Positions 61,939 to 64,000 of a DNA stretch of 64,000 bases are shown piece by piece (position 1 is the stretch's first letter; every line of letters begins with the position of its first letter). A program made the translations under genes and the position numbers. This stretch comes from Streptomyces sp. NBC_01241 (GTDB lineage Bacteria > Actinomycetota > Actinomycetes > Streptomycetales > Streptomycetaceae), in NCBI RefSeq assembly GCF_041435435.1, contig NZ_CP108494.1:6234501-6298500 (forward strand), in the 5' to 3' direction. A model generated the notes under the pieces. That model saw only the letters and a program-made list of their open reading frames with translations. It was not told where the DNA came from and searched no databases.

Positions 61939-62460
61939 ATGAGCACGACCCAGAGCGAGAGGCTGCGCGGACTGCTCGAACCGCTCGTCAGCGCCGAACA
62001 GCTGGATCTCGAAGAGATCGAGGTGTCCCGGGCGGGCCGCCGCCGGGTGCTGCGGATCATCGTGGATTCCGAAGAGGGCGTGGAGCTGGACGCCTGCGCC
62101 GAGCTGAGCCGCGCGATCTCCGAGAAGCTGGACGAGACCGACGCGATGGGCGAGGGCGAGTACGTCCTCGAAGTCAGCTCCCCCGGTGCCGACCGCCCGC
62201 TGACGGAGCACCGCCACTACGTACGCGCCACGGGCCGCCTGGCCAAGCTGCAGCTGCGCGAGGGCGGCGACCTGGTGGCCCGCATCCTCGCCGTGGACGA
62301 AGAAGGCCTCGACCTCGAAGTGCCGGGTGTCAAGGGCCGCAAGCCCACGTCCCGCCGGGTCGCCTTCGACGACATCGCCAAGGCGCGCGTGGAGATCGAA
62401 TTCAGCCGCAAGGACAAGATCGAATTCAGCCGCAAGGACAAGAAGGAAGAGGAGGCGTAG
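61939..62460 (+). CDS. rimP: Ribosome maturation factor RimP
   Basis: A 173-residue protein needed for maturation of the 30S subunit. The N-terminal alpha/beta domain has EEIEVSRAGRRRVLRIIVDS and SRAISEKLDETD; the VLEVSSPGADRPL motif joins it to the C-terminal Sm-like domain. The last residues contain a duplicated IEFSRKDK from a perfect 24-bp repeat, followed by an acidic end. ATG 61939 follows GAGGAG. It is two bases from nusA, as in the common rimP-nusA-infB operon. Confidence 0.94.
   Translation: MSTTQSERLRGLLEPLVSAEQLDLEEIEVSRAGRRRVLRIIVDSEEGVELDACAELSRAISEKLDETDAMGEGEYVLEVSSPGADRPLTEHRHYVRATGRLAKLQLREGGDLVARILAVDEEGLDLEVPGVKGRKPTSRRVAFDDIAKARVEIEFSRKDKIEFSRKDKKEEEA
62395..62442 (+). 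repeat. Perfect 24-bp tandem duplication in rimP
   Basis: The 24-bp unit at 62395-62418 is repeated exactly at 62419-62442. Each unit encodes IEFSRKDK, so the duplication lengthens the RimP tail by eight residues without changing frame. The identity suggests a recent event. Confidence 0.95.
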
Positions 62461-62462
62461 CC

Positions 62463-63503
62463 GTGGACATCGATGTGAAGCTCTTGAAGGGCTTGGCACA
62501 GGACAAGGAGATCCCCTTCGACGTACTCGTCGAAGCGATCGAGTCGGCCCTCCTCATCGCCTACCACCGTACGGACGGAAGCCATCGCCGCGCGCGCGTG
62601 GAGCTCGATGCGCGCGGCCACGTGACGGTGTGGGCGAAGGAGGACCCGGCCGACCTCGAACCGGGTCAGGAGCCCAAGGAGTTCGACGACACCCCGTCCG
62701 GTTTCGGCAGGATCGCCGCGACCACCGCCAAGCAGGTCATCCTGCAGCGGCTGCGCGACGCCGAGGACGACCGGACGTTCGGGGAGTACGCGGGCCACGA
62801 GGGCGATGTCGTCACCGGCGTCGTCCAGCAGGGCAAGGACCCGAGGAACGTCCTGGTCGACATCGGCAAGCTGGAAGCCATCCTGCCGGTGCAGGAGCAG
62901 GTGCCCGGCGAGGAGTACACCCACGGCCTGCGCCTGCGTACGTACGTCGTACGGGTCGCCAAGGGCGTGCGCGGTCCCTCCGTGACGCTGTCGCGGACCC
63001 ACCCCAACCTGGTGAAGAAGCTCTTCGCGCTGGAGGTCCCGGAGATCGCGGACGGTTCCGTCGAGATCTGCGCGATCGCCCGTGAGGCCGGTCACCGCAC
63101 CAAGATCGCGGTCCGTTCGACCCGCTCCGGGCTGAACGCCAAGGGTGCCTGCATCGGCCCGATGGGCGGCCGGGTGCGCAATGTCATGGCCGAGCTGCAC
63201 GGCGAGAAGATCGACATCGTGGACTGGTCGGACGACCCGGCCGAGATGGTCGCCAACGCTCTGTCCCCCGCACGGGTGAGCAAGGTCGAGGTCGTGGACC
63301 TCGGTGCGCGGTCCGCCCGGGTCACCGTCCCGGACTACCAGCTGTCGCTCGCGATCGGCAAGGAGGGGCAGAATGCCCGCCTCGCCGCCCGCCTCACCGG
63401 CTGGCGCATCGACATCCGTCCGGACACCGAGACCGACGCCGAGCGCGACATCGCCGACCGCGAGCGGGCCGAGCGGGCCCGCGAGCGTTCCGAGCGCGGC
63501 TGA
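62463..63503 (+). CDS. nusA: Transcription elongation/termination factor NusA
   Basis: A 346-residue NusA of the short actinobacterial form, without the C-terminal acidic repeats of E. coli. The N-terminal RNA polymerase-binding domain covers about 1-115. S1 (GDVVTGVVQQGKDPRNVLVD), KH1 (GAC-IGPMGGRVRNVMAEL region) and KH2 (LAIGKEGQNARLAARLTGWRIDI) follow in order. The start is GTG 62463. The charged tail is ERAERARERSERG. It regulates pausing, termination and antitermination. Confidence 0.95.
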   Translation: MDIDVKLLKGLAQDKEIPFDVLVEAIESALLIAYHRTDGSHRRARVELDARGHVTVWAKEDPADLEPGQEPKEFDDTPSGFGRIAATTAKQVILQRLRDAEDDRTFGEYAGHEGDVVTGVVQQGKDPRNVLVDIGKLEAILPVQEQVPGEEYTHGLRLRTYVVRVAKGVRGPSVTLSRTHPNLVKKLFALEVPEIADGSVEICAIAREAGHRTKIAVRSTRSGLNAKGACIGPMGGRVRNVMAELHGEKIDIVDWSDDPAEMVANALSPARVSKVEVVDLGARSARVTVPDYQLSLAIGKEGQNARLAARLTGWRIDIRPDTETDAERDIADRERAERARERSERG

Positions 63504-63694
63504 CCCGACCCGGCAGTCCCCGGCGGGCGGGCCCGTGCCGGACCGCCGGGCGCCGCCCCGGAACGGGGTTCCCCGGAGCCGGTCGCGCCGGGCCCGGGGA
63601 ATACATCGGGGCGGCAGGGCGCTGAGATCACGACAACATCCGTTCGATTTTTGCCCCAAAGGGGTGAGGTCGGTGCGGGGAGGTAGACTTAAAC

Positions 63695-63973
63695 GTGTCT
63701 GGCCGGACGCAAGCCCGCGCCTGCCCTGAGCGAACCTGTGTGGGATGCCGGGAGCGGGCGGCCAAGAGCGAGCTGCTGCGCATCGTCGCGGACGAGGACG
63801 CCTGCGTCCCTGATCCTCGCGGTACGCTGCCCGGCCGGGGTGCTTATGTGCACCCCGTCTCCGTCTGTCTGGACCTGGCGGTTCGCCGCCGGGCATTCCC
63901 CCGGGCCTTCAAGGCCAAGGGGCCGTTCGACACCGCCGCAGTGCAGCGGTTCGTCGAGCGGGTGACACCGTAG
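63695..63973 (+). CDS. YlxR family (DUF448) RNA-binding protein
   Basis: A 92-residue protein of the YlxR family, usually encoded between nusA and infB. The family signature RTCVGCRERAAKSELLRIV is at residues 13-31, followed by LPGRGAYVHPVSVCLDLAVRR. YlxR proteins bind nucleic acid and have been linked to regulation of gene expression. GTG 63695 follows GGGGAGGTAG at a suitable distance. The infB gene is expected just beyond the window. Confidence 0.9.
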   Translation: MSGRTQARACPERTCVGCRERAAKSELLRIVADEDACVPDPRGTLPGRGAYVHPVSVCLDLAVRRRAFPRAFKAKGPFDTAAVQRFVERVTP

Positions 63974-64000
63974 GAAATGAACGGCACGGGTCCCCGTGCG

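Overview
The window is a high-G+C actinobacterial chromosome segment, almost certainly Streptomyces. Codon third positions are mostly G or C, GTG starts are frequent, and the gene order is a Streptomyces core: whiG, tetR, M23 peptidase, rpsB, tsf, pyrH, frr, cdsA, rlmN at the left, and dxr, site-2 protease, ispG, proS, rimP, nusA, ylxR at the right. The named core genes look intact.

Left core (1-12.6 kb): the sporulation sigma factor WhiG; a TetR regulator convergent with an M23 peptidase, the two sharing a 9-bp tandem repeat; the translation and lipid genes rpsB, tsf, pyrH, frr, cdsA and rlmN; then a TPP riboswitch in front of a thiamine ABC transporter (thiBPQ). Small genes of stress or transport type follow, including a LOG-family protein with a collagen-like N-terminus and a two-gene ABC exporter preceded by a perfect palindrome.

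Central region (17-47 kb): a dispersed polyamine and GABA degradation locus. It holds a class III aminotransferase with an Lrp/AsnC regulator, two paralogous aldehyde dehydrogenase plus spermidine/putrescine-binding protein modules (only the second followed by ATPase, two permeases and a FAD amine oxidase), a GABA aminotransferase (gabT), a PucR-type regulator and a succinate-semialdehyde dehydrogenase (gabD). Together these could take up putrescine, convert it through aminobutyraldehyde and GABA to succinate, and feed the TCA cycle. Unrelated genes lie between them: adenosine deaminase, glycerophosphodiesterase, DUF574 methyltransferase, NADAR protein, PAP2 phosphatase, a glycosyltransferase and an orphan VirD4/TraD-like membrane ATPase.

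Decay and mobility: a sensor kinase and a serine hydrolase are fused by an internal deletion and both are dead. A DasR-type operator stands in front of only the last codons of what was probably a chitinase gene. An IS630-family element with well-matched 31-bp ends carries a passenger gene downstream of gabD, and small remnants of mobile-element genes lie to its right.

Right core (50-64 kb): an acyl-CoA dehydrogenase; dxr, M50 protease and ispG (two MEP-pathway steps flanking a site-2 protease), where ispG has an internal block of foreign-looking codon use; two GNAT acetyltransferases; proS; a convergent minus-strand group (a phosphotransferase-fold protein lacking catalytic acids, a DUF4439 ferritin-like protein and a lipoprotein); and the rimP-nusA-ylxR start of the infB operon.
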